Shown piece after piece: positions 10,283-19,561 of a stretch of 64,000 bases of DNA. Both the position numbers and the translations under genes were made by a program. The notes beneath the pieces were generated by a model that saw nothing but the letters and a program-made list of their open reading frames with translations, was not told the DNA's origin and searched no databases. The stretch comes from JBGTCD01 sp041749015 (lineage in GTDB: Bacteria > Bacteroidota > Bacteroidia > Cytophagales > Cyclobacteriaceae), in contig JBGTCD010000038.1 of assembly GCA_041749015.1 (NCBI GenBank), forward strand, positions 1 through 64,000, written 5' to 3'. Each line of letters starts with the position of its first letter. The first letter of the stretch is position 1.

Positions 10283-10316
10283 GGTACTAACTTAAGTAGT
10301 AGTTGAAGATAGACAA

Positions 10317-11204
10317 TTAATCGCAGAGGTGCATGCTGTAAAGATCAAAGAACTGGTGGTCCTGCACTTCATCAAACATATATCCAAATTTCAGATAATC
10401 CGGCCGGTCTCCAAATGAAATATTCTTGATGTATTTGTAAAACTCATTGTAATGTGGAGACTGCTTACCAATATAACCCCAGATCACCACCTTACTTCTA
10501 TTTTGGTCATGGTTTAGCCCCTTCAAAACCAGCATGATGTAATTGATATAATCTGAAAATTGCTTGATAATGAATTGGTTGTAATAAAGTAATTTTCCCT
10601 TCTCTATGGAGATGATGTGCAATTTAAACCTATCTACATAGAGGTATAAGGTATTTCCCTTAAGGTTTTTGGCAAAATTAAAAGCCCCTTCTGCCAAAGC
10701 TGAAGACTGATGGATGAAACCAATTTCCTGCTTGGGATAGACTTCCTGCAGCCATTCATAGATTACCTTATTCATGGCAAACACCGTCACTGCACTGGTG
10801 TTGATATTTTTATAATACAAAAAGACTTCAGATTGGGGATCTACCTTAGCATTGAGCTTGAGGTAATTTTCAAGTTCATTTTTATCAAAAAGTGCTGGGG
10901 GCACCAAGGTAAACTTATTATTTTTGATGCTGACCTTTACCGTTTTCCAAAACCCGGCTTGCAGGAGATGGTGCTTATCAAATATTTCTGTCAAAACTGA
11001 TTTTAACTGGCCGTATGACTTCACACTGGCCAGAATAAAATCTTCTAAAAATAAGAATTTATTGGTGCGGGTATCAATAATCCCAACCTGAAAATCACGG
11101 GCTCCAAACTGAAGCAACAGACTATAGTGATGAAGATGATCAATGTCAAATTTATCATCTTTAATCTTTTTTATAAGCTTATAACTTACTGTAGCCGTCT
11201 CCAA
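10317..11204 (-). CDS. DUF3822 family protein
   Basis: The 295-residue protein matches the DUF3822 family found next to coaD in Bacteroidota. It has an ASKHA-like (actin/hexokinase-type) look: two related halves, an opening HYSLLLQFGARDFQVGIID, and a later TLYLYVDRFKLHIISIEKGKLL strand pair, but no confirmed nucleotide-binding residues. No signal peptide or membrane helix is seen, so it is probably cytoplasmic. It lies 6 bp downstream of the membrane protein gene at 11211-12125 and upstream of coaD, likely one transcript. The function is not known. Confidence 0.85.
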   Translation of the reverse strand: METATVSYKLIKKIKDDKFDIDHLHHYSLLLQFGARDFQVGIIDTRTNKFLFLEDFILASVKSYGQLKSVLTEIFDKHHLLQAGFWKTVKVSIKNNKFTLVPPALFDKNELENYLKLNAKVDPQSEVFLYYKNINTSAVTVFAMNKVIYEWLQEVYPKQEIGFIHQSSALAEGAFNFAKNLKGNTLYLYVDRFKLHIISIEKGKLLYYNQFIIKQFSDYINYIMLVLKGLNHDQNRSKVVIWGYIGKQSPHYNEFYKYIKNISFGDRPDYLKFGYMFDEVQDHQFFDLYSMHLCD

Positions 11205-11210
11205 TCTGTT

Positions 11211-12125
11211 TTATTCCCAATTTCCTGAAGTTGTCACGTCTGTTCTTGAACCAAATCGTAAAGGCCTTCTTGATTTGGTCTCATTTGATTCTTTACGTAA
11301 GGGATCCAGAGGCGCTATGTCCCTTACTTCTATTACTTTTACTATGGAATTACCCTTTTCTACAGTTCCAGTGTAGATTTCAAATTCCTTACCATCTGAA
11401 TAAGGTATTTCGGCCAGTTTGGCAATTTCAAAATCAGGCTTAAACCGGTAATTCCAATAAGTGATTAGAATCTGCCCTCTTTTAATATCAGTGCCGGACT
11501 CAATATTCTCTATGTTTGTAATAAACCCTGATTCAATAGCATTAGGCTCGATAACCCCTCTGTCAGAAGTCCTCATCCTGTAAGTTTTGGTGCCTTTAAT
11601 TACCTCCGTTGCGCCCGGGTCCAGGAGGTATCCTAAAAACTCTCCAGTTCCGGCTGCTTCAATGGTGAAGGTCCTTTTAAAAATTCTTTCTTTTGCCGGC
11701 ACTGTTGCTATGGTGTCAATGGAGACTACCACACTATCTGCACCATATGCCAAAGGAATAATGGTTTCAGTTCTTTTCTTAATATAGAAGGTGCCATGCT
11801 CAATAAAATTAATAAGGGTAGCCCAATCATCTGTGTATTCTCCATAAACATCGAGATATACTATTTGAGCTTCCCGAATAAGTTTTAATTTCTCGATTAC
11901 TCGGGCCTCTTTTCTGATAATTTCTTCTTTTTCGATGATGGAGCCTGCGATGCTACCATATAAAAATCTGGCCAATCCTATACTTAAAGCAAGGAATACC
12001 ATAGAAATAATCATTACTTTATTGAGTTGCTTGCCCATTCCAAATTTACGGACCAGAGCGATAATAATCAGGACGGCAAAAGCGGCCCCAAAGAAAATTA
12101 ATGATGCGACTAACGGATTATCCAT
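11211..12125 (-). CDS. Membrane-anchored protein of unknown function
   Basis: I do not recognise the family. Two hydrophobic helices are visible (about residues 5-25 and 38-57), followed by a charged helical stretch rich in Glu, Lys and Arg (about 62-85, probably a short coiled coil), then a beta-rich domain of about 200 residues that should lie outside the cytoplasm. The C-terminal 30 residues are basic and low in complexity. It is the first gene of the run leading into DUF3822 and coaD. A structural or envelope role is a guess from topology alone. Confidence 0.75.
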   Translation of the reverse strand: MDNPLVASLIFFGAAFAVLIIIALVRKFGMGKQLNKVMIISMVFLALSIGLARFLYGSIAGSIIEKEEIIRKEARVIEKLKLIREAQIVYLDVYGEYTDDWATLINFIEHGTFYIKKRTETIIPLAYGADSVVVSIDTIATVPAKERIFKRTFTIEAAGTGEFLGYLLDPGATEVIKGTKTYRMRTSDRGVIEPNAIESGFITNIENIESGTDIKRGQILITYWNYRFKPDFEIAKLAEIPYSDGKEFEIYTGTVEKGNSIVKVIEVRDIAPLDPLRKESNETKSRRPLRFGSRTDVTTSGNWE

Positions 12126-12195
12126 GGGTTTTCAGTTTATAATATGCAATAATAAAAATTTTAAAAGTAAATCATATCCTAAATAGACGGTATTT

Positions 12196-12690
12196 TTATT
12201 TTTTGTCTTTATGGATACCGTACTCAATAAACGACTCCAGGTCTATAATACTATTAAAATTCTTAAAAATTTGGTGCAGGGCTTTTGGGTTCATGCTTCT
12301 GATCTCATCCATTGAGAAGTATTTAACCGCAGAAAGTATTTGGTCTTGGATATTTAATTCAGGATCCTGGCCCAAAGACAATTTACCACCGGTAGGCGTA
12401 ACCCTAAAGAAAACCTCTACGGCATGCAATGGTGGACTAATATACTCTTGAACTCCTAAAAATCTATCGACAGAAACCTGTAGCATAGTCTCTTCTAAAA
12501 ATTCTCTTTTTAGATTTTCCTTCAGATCCTGACCGTATTCTACAGCCCCACCTGGAGGGGCCCATAAGTATCCCAATGGTCCAATACCCATGTGCTTGAT
12601 AAGCAGAATTTTTTCCTGGTGCATGCATATACCGCACACCCTTAGCCGGACCTTATTACCATACTGTTTTTCCACGTTACTTTTATTCAC
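12196..12690 (-). CDS. Nudix hydrolase
   Basis: This 164-residue protein is a compact Nudix domain. The box begins at GAVEYGQDLKENLKREFLEE, with the REFLEET core carrying the metal-binding glutamates. Its opening strand (RVCGICMHQEKILLIKH) and the LWAPPGG segment are typical of small MutT/ADP-ribose pyrophosphatase-like members. The substrate cannot be inferred. It is divergent from the thioesterase gene at 12800, with a 109 bp AT-rich gap that must hold both promoters. Confidence 0.92.
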   Translation of the reverse strand: MNKSNVEKQYGNKVRLRVCGICMHQEKILLIKHMGIGPLGYLWAPPGGAVEYGQDLKENLKREFLEETMLQVSVDRFLGVQEYISPPLHAVEVFFRVTPTGGKLSLGQDPELNIQDQILSAVKYFSMDEIRSMNPKALHQIFKNFNSIIDLESFIEYGIHKDKK

Positions 12691-12799
12691 CCATGCAAGT
12701 AAGTGTTATTCAGTATTTTTTTCAATTTTGATTCAGGTTTTAGGTCATTGAATGGATAAGACTTACTTTTAAAGTAAAGAAGAATTAAATACGAATTTT

Positions 12800-13264
12800 A
12801 TGAAAAGAAATCCGAAAGTAAAGGTGCAGAATCCCAGATTTAAAGAAAGAATAGAAAAGGTATTGGGAGGGCAGCATTTTATGAATCTCATCGGGTTTAA
12901 ACTTACCGATATTTCCCCTGGTGTTACCTCAGGTTTCATGGACCTAACCCAGGACTACAGACAGCAAAAAGGCCTGGCTCATGGCGGCATAATTGCCACT
13001 ATCGCTGATATTACCACAGGTTTTGCCGCTTACACAGTAGTGCCTGAAGACAACCATGTAGTGACAGGAGAGCTGAAAATCTCCTATTTAAATCCAGGTC
13101 TGGGCACTCAACTCCGATGTGAAGGGTGGGTACTGAAGCAAGGCAGAAAAGTAAATTTTTGTGAAGCGGAAGTGTGGGATATAAGGCCGGAAGGTGAGGT
13201 GCTGATTGCAAAAGCATCAGCGACTATGGTCACTATTTTTCCCGGCGAACTAGATATAAAGTGA
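12800..13264 (+). CDS. PaaI-like hotdog-fold thioesterase
   Basis: The 154-residue protein has the hotdog signature LAHGGIIATIADITTGFAA (about residues 58-76), with the HGG turn expected at the active site, followed by the VVTGELKISYLNPG strand. Relatives hydrolyse acyl-CoA thioesters such as phenylacetyl-CoA derivatives. The stop overlaps the GTG start of the downstream helicase by 4 bp, indicating translational coupling, though the two functions have no obvious link. Confidence 0.9.
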   Translation: MKRNPKVKVQNPRFKERIEKVLGGQHFMNLIGFKLTDISPGVTSGFMDLTQDYRQQKGLAHGGIIATIADITTGFAAYTVVPEDNHVVTGELKISYLNPGLGTQLRCEGWVLKQGRKVNFCEAEVWDIRPEGEVLIAKASATMVTIFPGELDIK

Positions 13265-14694
13265 GTACCTCATCAGCTGAATTAATAAAATATTTTGACC
13301 ACACGCCTACCAAGAGTCAGGAGGCGCTTTTTCAAACTATTGGCTCATTTTTAGAGTATAGCGACAATAAAAAGGTGCTCCTGATTAGGGGTTATGCCGG
13401 CACAGGGAAAACATCGGTCCTTTCTGCCTTGGTACGATTTTTACCAAAAATGGACCTCAAATATCAACTTTTAGCCCCAACAGGCAGGGCGGCAAAAGTA
13501 ATTTCATCTGCCACCGGCAGGCCAGCTTACACCGTTCATAAGGCCATATACAAGCCTGCTGAACAAAAGGATACTGGTCAGGTGTATTTCAAAAAGCAGA
13601 AGAATTACGCCAAAAACACCATTTTCATTGTAGATGAGGCCTCTATGCTTCAGGAAAAAGACGGTTTTTCTTCTTCCGGGGTATTGTCTGATTTGGTCAA
13701 ATTTGTTTATCAGGATGAATCAAATGCACTAATCATGCTCGGTGATGATGCCCAGTTGCCTCCGGTGGGGCAGACATTTAGCCCTGGGCTGGATGCGGCC
13801 TATCTCGAAGACAGGTTTTCACTTTTTGTATTCGAGGCAAGGCTTACGGAAGTCATGCGCCAGGAAGCCTTATCAGGCATATTAGAAAATGCCACCCGCC
13901 TCAGGCTTGCTCAGGATGATGAGACTCAGAAATTTTGCTTTCGAACTTCCGGTTTTAAGGATATTTATCCTGTGCCTGGGGAAAAAATAGAGGACGGTAT
14001 CCGATATGCCTATGATAATTTCGGACAAGAGCAGGCCATTTTGATTTGTCGGAGCAACCGCCAGGCCAATCAGTACAATCGATTTATAAGAGGGCAAATC
14101 CTTTTTTATCAGGAAGAAATTGAGGCTGGAGATATCCTTATGATAGTGAAAAATAACTATTCTTTTGATAATGATGAAGTGCCTGGAGGGTTCATTGCCA
14201 ATGGCGATTTCGCACGGGTAGAAAAAATTGTCAATACCGAGGAGCTTTATGGGTTGAGGTTTGCCACTTTGAGACTTACCCTTATTGATTATCCCGGCAA
14301 TCCAGTGGTAGAGTCGATGGTGATCCTGGATACTTTGCTATTGGATGGTCCTTCCCTGACTCAGGAAGCCTACAAAAGTTTTTTGGAGCAAGTAGCAAGC
14401 GGGTATCAAAACCTGGGCAATAGAAAAAAAATTAATGAAGCTATGGCTGAAGATCCTTACTTAAATGCACTTCAAGTTAAATATGCCTATGCCTTGACCT
14501 GCCACAAGGCGCAGGGTGGCCAGTGGAAGCTGGTATTCGTAGATCAGGGTTACCTGCCTGATGGAAAAGCAGATAAAGAATATATGCGGTGGCTGTATAC
14601 CGCGGTGACAAGGGCTACCGACCAGTTGTTTCTGATAAATTTTCATTCCGAATTTTTTGAAGAGGGACTATCAAATGGAACAAAATTGGAATAA
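13261..14694 (+). CDS. RecD-like ATP-dependent DNA helicase (SF1, AAA family)
   Basis: This is a 477-residue superfamily 1 helicase of the RecD2/ExoV-alpha type that is widespread in Bacteroidota. Visible motifs are Walker A GYAGTGKT (residues 44-51), the VDEASM box, LGDDAQLPPVG (motif III-like), and the C-terminal UvrD-like TCHKAQGGQWKLVFVD and YTAVTRATDQL. It lacks the N-terminal domain of RecD2 and is much shorter. The start is GTG, inside the preceding stop (GTGA). A role in DNA repair or recombination is expected; no RecB or RecC partner is nearby. Confidence 0.9.
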   Translation: MSTSSAELIKYFDHTPTKSQEALFQTIGSFLEYSDNKKVLLIRGYAGTGKTSVLSALVRFLPKMDLKYQLLAPTGRAAKVISSATGRPAYTVHKAIYKPAEQKDTGQVYFKKQKNYAKNTIFIVDEASMLQEKDGFSSSGVLSDLVKFVYQDESNALIMLGDDAQLPPVGQTFSPGLDAAYLEDRFSLFVFEARLTEVMRQEALSGILENATRLRLAQDDETQKFCFRTSGFKDIYPVPGEKIEDGIRYAYDNFGQEQAILICRSNRQANQYNRFIRGQILFYQEEIEAGDILMIVKNNYSFDNDEVPGGFIANGDFARVEKIVNTEELYGLRFATLRLTLIDYPGNPVVESMVILDTLLLDGPSLTQEAYKSFLEQVASGYQNLGNRKKINEAMAEDPYLNALQVKYAYALTCHKAQGGQWKLVFVDQGYLPDGKADKEYMRWLYTAVTRATDQLFLINFHSEFFEEGLSNGTKLE

Positions 14695-14731
14695 TAATTG
14701 TAATATTGGATGTAGATAAATTTAAAATACA

Positions 14732-15136
14732 ATGAAAAAAAGCATTCTTTTCCTGTTAAGTTTTGTAGTGGCCCTGGTATCATTTGCTCAGCAAGATCCA
14801 GGTGTAGATCCATCAGGTCCAGCCATACTATTTGAAGAATCTGAAAAAAACTTTGGGGATATCACTCAGGGAGAAAAAGTTAAGCATGTTTTTGTATTTG
14901 AAAATTCAGGAACAGAGCCAGTCATCATTACCAATGTGCAAACCACATGTGGGTGTACTGCACCATCATGGACCCGTGACCCTGTAATGCCCGGACAATC
15001 CGGTGAGATCACCGTAGAGTTTAATAGTGCCGGAAAAATGGGTCGTCAGAATAAAATGATTACCATTATTTCAAATGCACCAACTACGCAATTGAAAATT
15101 GTGACCAACATTTTGCCTGTTAAGAAAGAAAGTTAA
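14732..15136 (+). CDS. DUF1573 domain-containing exported protein
   Basis: A Sec signal peptide (residues 1-19, ending SFAQ) precedes a single DUF1573 domain with the typical pattern KNFGDITQGEKVKHVFVFEN, then TNVQTTCGCTAPSW (the conserved CGC), then FNSAGKMGRQNK. The domain is an immunoglobulin-like fold that is common in exported Bacteroidota proteins; the role is unknown. The gene is monocistronic and ends at a hairpin terminator shared with the convergent DUF423 gene. Confidence 0.92.
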   Translation: MKKSILFLLSFVVALVSFAQQDPGVDPSGPAILFEESEKNFGDITQGEKVKHVFVFENSGTEPVIITNVQTTCGCTAPSWTRDPVMPGQSGEITVEFNSAGKMGRQNKMITIISNAPTTQLKIVTNILPVKKES

Positions 15137-15159
15137 AATAAGAATTTATAAAATAAATT

Positions 15160-15193
15160 AAGCCACAGGTCCTCAGGATTTGTGGCTTTTTCT
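15160..15193. terminator. Intrinsic terminator downstream of the DUF1573 gene
   Basis: An 8 bp perfect stem (AAGCCACA at 15160-15167 and TGTGGCTT at 15181-15188) is followed by a short T run. Its right arm lies inside the last codons of the convergent DUF423 gene, so the hairpin overlaps that coding sequence. It would stop the rightward transcript; on the other strand the upstream T-run equivalent is weak. Confidence 0.75.
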
Positions 15194-15580
15194 ATAATAA
15201 CCGTTTTGCCATCCAAAATAAGCGGTAATACCAATGCTGACCCAGCCTGCTATTAGCAGTAACCCTCCAATAGGGGTGAGCCACCCCAAAAAACTGGTGT
15301 GAAAAAGTGAAATCAAATACAGGGACCCGGAAAACAAAAGGATGCCACCAGTAAATAAAATTACCAGGAGTTTTTTCCAAAATGGTTTGATTCTGTGAGC
15401 CATCAACCCAATCAGCAAGAGTACGATAGTATGATAAAAGTGGTACTTGACTGCCGTCTCGTAGGTATCCTGGTAGTTATTTTCTCTAAGGTAATCCCCT
15501 AAAAAATGGGCCCCGGAGGCACTTAAAACTACGGCACCGGCACCCAATATTGCGGCAATCAGAATGATCTTCTTTTGCAT
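15173..15580 (-). CDS. DUF423 family small membrane protein
   Basis: The 135-residue protein has four hydrophobic segments and the family opening AAILGAGAVVLSASGAHFLGDYL, followed by the YHFYHTIVLLLIGLMAHR and GGILLFSGSLYLI segments characteristic of DUF423 (YgdD-like) inner membrane proteins. Function is unknown. It starts directly after the stop codon of yggS with no spacer, so the two are very likely cotranscribed. Its last codons form one arm of the neighbouring terminator. Confidence 0.92.
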   Translation of the reverse strand: MQKKIILIAAILGAGAVVLSASGAHFLGDYLRENNYQDTYETAVKYHFYHTIVLLLIGLMAHRIKPFWKKLLVILFTGGILLFSGSLYLISLFHTSFLGWLTPIGGLLLIAGWVSIGITAYFGWQNGYYRKSHKS

Positions 15581-16252
15581 CTAATAAGTTCTTTCTCCAA
15601 AAATAGCACTCCCAACCCGCACCATTGTTGAACCGGATTCGAGGGCTATCTCAAAATCCCCACTCATACCAATGGACAATTCTTTCATTTCCATGTTTGC
15701 GGGTAAGATATTGGCAGACAAAGATTTAAAAATACGATTAATTTTTTCAAATTCCATACGGACCTGTTCTTCATTATCAGTGAAGGTGGCCATCCCCATT
15801 AAACCGCATATTTTTATATTACCTAATGTTGAGATCACATCAGATTGGATGGCCTCAATAAGCTCTTCCTCCGAAAACCCAAATTTTGAGGACTCTTCAG
15901 CAATATGAACTTGAAGGAGGCATGAGATGATGCGGTCATTTTTTTCACCTTCTTTATGGATTTCTTTAAGTAGTTTTAATGAATCAACGGAATGAATCAG
16001 GTGAACGAAAGGGGCAATGTATTTTACTTTATTCCTTTGCAAATGGCCAATCATATGCCATTTGATATCCTCAGGTAATTGGTCTTTTTTATCCACCAGC
16101 TCCTGTACTTTATTTTCACCGAAATGCCTCAATCCTGCATCATAGGCCTCCTGGATAATTTCAGGGGGGTGGGTTTTGGTCACGGTAATCAACTTACAAT
16201 TATGCGGCTCCAGAATATTTAAAATGCTTTGTATATTATTTTTTATTTCCAT
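15581..16252 (-). CDS. yggS: YggS/PLPBP family pyridoxal phosphate homeostasis protein
   Basis: The 223-residue protein is a single PLP-binding TIM barrel without the second domain of alanine racemase. VTKTHPPEIIQEAYDAG holds the PLP lysine, and RHFGENKVQEL, WHMIGHLQRNK and LSIGMSGDFEIAL are the other conserved family blocks. It is thought to buffer PLP and affect amino acid pools rather than to act as a classical enzyme. It leads the two-gene unit with DUF423. Confidence 0.95.
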   Translation of the reverse strand: MEIKNNIQSILNILEPHNCKLITVTKTHPPEIIQEAYDAGLRHFGENKVQELVDKKDQLPEDIKWHMIGHLQRNKVKYIAPFVHLIHSVDSLKLLKEIHKEGEKNDRIISCLLQVHIAEESSKFGFSEEELIEAIQSDVISTLGNIKICGLMGMATFTDNEEQVRMEFEKINRIFKSLSANILPANMEMKELSIGMSGDFEIALESGSTMVRVGSAIFGERTY

Positions 16253-16336
16253 TGATTAATTTTAGGTTTTATCCGGCCTATTAAAATTTAAAGATGGATT
16301 CAGGCTCTTCAATGATCACCAAAAACCCAATGCAAA

Positions 16337-17884
16337 ATGGCCATACTCGGTACCCTAATTAAAAAAGGGATAAGGATACGCGAAAGTCTTGACCAGGAAT
16401 TTTCAGCTCCGGCTGATCTGCAAAAAGCCGAACTTCGAAAGTTAATGATCAGTGCCAGAAATACAAAGTTTGGCCAACACTACCAATTTAAAAACCTTTT
16501 AAAGGCTTTTAAGAATAATGCCGACCCATTGGCTTATTACAGGGAATATGCCAAAACGGTTCCCATTCATAATTACAATAAGATGCACGATGAGTGGTGG
16601 CATCTTAACCAAAAAGGCCAAAGGGATGTTTGCTGGCCTGGCAAAGTAAAGTATTTTGCTTTAAGCTCCGGCACCTCCGAAGCTTCATCCAAATACATCC
16701 CGGTCACCAGGGAGATGAAAAAAGCCATCCAAAAAACCAGTATCCGCCAAATCCTTACCCTTTCCCATTACGATCTTCCGGGGAAAATATTTCAATCAGG
16801 CATCCTCATGTTAGGCGGCAGTACCCATTTGAATAAAGAGGGAAGCTATTTTTCTGGTGACCTGAGTGGTATTCAAGCAGCACAACTCCCATTCTGGTTT
16901 CAGCATTTTTATAAACCAGGCAAGAAAATATCCAAAACCAAAGACTGGGAGTCAAAGCTGGAAGAGATCACCCATAAGGCTAAAGATTGGAATATTGGCA
17001 TCATTGTGGGTGTGCCGGCATGGATTCAGATACTTCTCGAAAAAATTATTGAGCATTATAAAGTCGCACATATTCATGAAGTTTGGCCAAGTTTACAGAT
17101 TTATGTTCACGGAGGGGTTTCCTTCGAGCCCTACCGAAAGGGATTTGAGGCACTCCTTGGCCGGGAATTAACTTATATTGAGACTTACCTGGCCTCGGAA
17201 GGATTTATAGGCTTTCAGGCCAAACCCAATGTTAAGTCCATGAGAATGGTGATGAACAATGGCCTTTTTTATGAATATGTACCCTTTGAAGATAGTAATT
17301 TTGATGAGAATGGCGACTTGCTGCCCGGGGCAAAAACTCTTACCGTAGGGGAGGTAGAAGAGGGAAAAGACTATGCTCTGCTGCTATCTTCATGTGCCGG
17401 AGCCTGGCGATATCTTATAGGGGATGTAATTCGATTTGTCTCAATGGAGGAATCTGAGATCATCATCACGGGCCGCACAAAGCATTTTTTAAGTCTTTGT
17501 GGAGAACACCTTTCGGTAGATAATATGAATAGGGCAATTAATCTTGCTGCCAGGGATCTTGGGATTAGTATAAAAGAATTTGCGGTAGCAGGAATACCTT
17601 ATGGTTCACTTTTCGCTCATCAGTGGTATATTGGCTCTGATGACCCTGTGGATCGTCAAAATCTAAAAACCCTTTTGGATGGGCATTTGGAGGCATTGAA
17701 TGATGATTATAAAGTAGAACGCAGTGCCGCACTTAAGGAGATATTTGTAGAGGTGTTGCCCAACAAGGTTTTTTATGATTGGATGGAGTCTAAAGGAGAA
17801 GTAGGAGGGCAGCATAAATTTCCCAGGGTACTCAAGAAAGCCCAGCTTGACGAATGGCAGGAATTCATCAAAACTCATCATTAA
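16337..17884 (+). CDS. GH3 auxin-responsive promoter family protein (acyl-adenylating)
   Basis: The 515-residue protein belongs to the GH3 branch of the adenylate-forming superfamily. The phosphate-loop motif LSSGTSEASSKYIPVT lies near residues 111-126, and the later YETYLASEGFIG and LLSSCAGAWRYLIGDVIRF blocks match the nucleotide-binding region. Plant relatives join amino acids to acyl hormones; bacterial members are common in Bacteroidota and have no settled substrate. The stop is followed within 1 bp by the preferred start of a LysE-type exporter, suggesting coupled expression. Confidence 0.9.
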   Translation: MAILGTLIKKGIRIRESLDQEFSAPADLQKAELRKLMISARNTKFGQHYQFKNLLKAFKNNADPLAYYREYAKTVPIHNYNKMHDEWWHLNQKGQRDVCWPGKVKYFALSSGTSEASSKYIPVTREMKKAIQKTSIRQILTLSHYDLPGKIFQSGILMLGGSTHLNKEGSYFSGDLSGIQAAQLPFWFQHFYKPGKKISKTKDWESKLEEITHKAKDWNIGIIVGVPAWIQILLEKIIEHYKVAHIHEVWPSLQIYVHGGVSFEPYRKGFEALLGRELTYIETYLASEGFIGFQAKPNVKSMRMVMNNGLFYEYVPFEDSNFDENGDLLPGAKTLTVGEVEEGKDYALLLSSCAGAWRYLIGDVIRFVSMEESEIIITGRTKHFLSLCGEHLSVDNMNRAINLAARDLGISIKEFAVAGIPYGSLFAHQWYIGSDDPVDRQNLKTLLDGHLEALNDDYKVERSAALKEIFVEVLPNKVFYDWMESKGEVGGQHKFPRVLKKAQLDEWQEFIKTHH

Positions 17885-17885
17885 A

Positions 17886-18500
17886 TTGATCAACCTTATT
17901 TTCAATGCCCTTGTTTTTGGCCTGATCCTGGCACTGTTGATTGGTCCGGTATTTTTTACCTTGATAGAGACCAGTCTGGAAAAAGGATTGAACAAAGCCA
18001 TTATAGTGGCCATTGGGATTTCATTAAGCGATATTGCTTACATTATAGTTTCCTATTTTGGTGTTTCAAGCCTTTTGGTTCGGGGGGAGCTTCAAAATTA
18101 TATCGGATATGCCGGTGGCGGCATTCTTATAGGTTTTGGAATTTTCTCAGTTTTAAAATTTAAGAGAAAGGTTCCAAAAATAGATTCGGAGATTAGATCA
18201 AAAGGATTTTTTAGGTATTTGGTCAAGGGATTTGTTATCAACGGGCTTAGCCCATTTGTCCTTTTGTTTTGGGTAGCGGCCGTAAGTCTTGTGACCTCTG
18301 AGTATAACTTTTCAGTTTCCTACAGCTTTTATTTTTTTGCTATTGTGATGATCACGGTATTCCTAACTGATGTTTTAAAGGCCTACCTGGCCGGAAAACT
18401 TCGGACTTTGATAACCACCAGGGCATTAAGAATTATGAATATCATCACTGGCATCGCATTAATACTTTTTGGAGGGCGCATGATACTCATTAATATATAG
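17886..18500 (+). CDS. LysE family transporter
   Basis: The protein of about 204 residues has five to six hydrophobic segments and the LysE opening GLILALLIGPVFFTLIETSLEKG, followed by GISLSDIAYIIVSYFG. The family exports amino acids such as lysine, homoserine or threonine. I chose TTG 17886, 1 bp after the upstream stop, because it places the first helix at the N-terminus as in relatives; TTG 17847 would add 13 residues and overlap the GH3 gene. Substrate is unknown, though coupling to an amino-acid-conjugating GH3 homologue is suggestive. Confidence 0.88.
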   Translation: MINLIFNALVFGLILALLIGPVFFTLIETSLEKGLNKAIIVAIGISLSDIAYIIVSYFGVSSLLVRGELQNYIGYAGGGILIGFGIFSVLKFKRKVPKIDSEIRSKGFFRYLVKGFVINGLSPFVLLFWVAAVSLVTSEYNFSVSYSFYFFAIVMITVFLTDVLKAYLAGKLRTLITTRALRIMNIITGIALILFGGRMILINI

Positions 18501-18511
18501 GCAGTAATCTA

Positions 18512-19561
18512 TTAATCGTGAAGGATATGCACCATAAAGGTTGATTTGAGCAGAAGCCATATGAGCAATAAGGAAATTCCCCATTTGAGGTAAACCGGAT
18601 AATAATCCATGGTATTTTGATAACGGGTCTCCTTGATTTCGGCCTTCTCCATCCGATCTATATGGGCAAATACATCCTCTAAGGCCTGATTATTATCAAC
18701 TCTGTAAAAGTCACCCTTTGTGATCTGGGCTATTTGCCTCAGGGTGGTTTCATCAAGGGTATTTTCAATATAGTGGGGATTGCCGAAAAAATCTTTTCCA
18801 TACGGAACCCGCCCTTCCTTGCCGATAGCAATCGTATAAACCTTAATACCAAAAGCTTTGGCCAACTCGGCAGCTGTAATAGGATCAATATTGCCTGCGT
18901 TATTCTCACCATCACTGAGCAGAATGCACACCCGGGATTTGGATTTACTATCCCGTAGCCTGTTGGTACCTACTGCCAATGCGGATCCAATGGCTGTACC
19001 ACTGGTTTCAATCATGTTAAAGTCTATAGAATTGATATGACTGACCAGAAGATCGTAATCTGTAGTAAGAGGAGAGAGGGAAAAGGCCTCCCCGGAAAAC
19101 ACTACAATTCCGATCCTGTCGCTCATCCGCCCTTCTACAAATTCTAAAGCTACATTTTTGGCTGCTACTAGGCGGGTGGGTTTGAAATCTTCTATTTTCA
19201 TTGATAAGGAAATGTCCATCACTAAGACGATGTCAATACCCTCCGTCCATTGCTCCACCTGCTCATTGGTTTTTTGTGGCCGGGCCAATGCAAGCAATAG
19301 CATTAGCAAAACCAGACTGAGGAGGGCTTCGGGAATAAATCTCAGCAATGCAGACCCGTTCCCTTTCAAATTTTTTGAAGGAATAGCAACAGGGAGCTTT
19401 TTGATAGAAAAATATCGAATGGTCCAGCGAAGGATAAAAAATAATGGGATGAGCAAAGCAAGCCACAGCCACCAGCTCTGATCCCAATTGAAACTTTTCA
19501 GGACCGATGGTGCAAACCAGTTCCATGAGAACCAGGGTGCTGCAGAATCCATCTCATTCAT
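18512..19561 (-). CDS. VWA domain membrane protein (BatA-like)
   Basis: Two N-terminal hydrophobic helices (about 30-48 and 72-90) and one near the C-terminus frame a von Willebrand factor A domain. The MIDAS motif is intact: VLVMDISLSMK gives DxSxS, and LSDGENNAG supplies the later Asp. This matches BatA of the Bacteroides aerotolerance-type clusters, in which VWA proteins act with a MoxR ATPase, probably in envelope maintenance. Its start overlaps the preceding gene by 8 bp. No BatB or TPR protein follows. Confidence 0.92.
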   Translation of the reverse strand: MNEMDSAAPWFSWNWFAPSVLKSFNWDQSWWLWLALLIPLFFILRWTIRYFSIKKLPVAIPSKNLKGNGSALLRFIPEALLSLVLLMLLLALARPQKTNEQVEQWTEGIDIVLVMDISLSMKIEDFKPTRLVAAKNVALEFVEGRMSDRIGIVVFSGEAFSLSPLTTDYDLLVSHINSIDFNMIETSGTAIGSALAVGTNRLRDSKSKSRVCILLSDGENNAGNIDPITAAELAKAFGIKVYTIAIGKEGRVPYGKDFFGNPHYIENTLDETTLRQIAQITKGDFYRVDNNQALEDVFAHIDRMEKAEIKETRYQNTMDYYPVYLKWGISLLLIWLLLKSTFMVHILHD

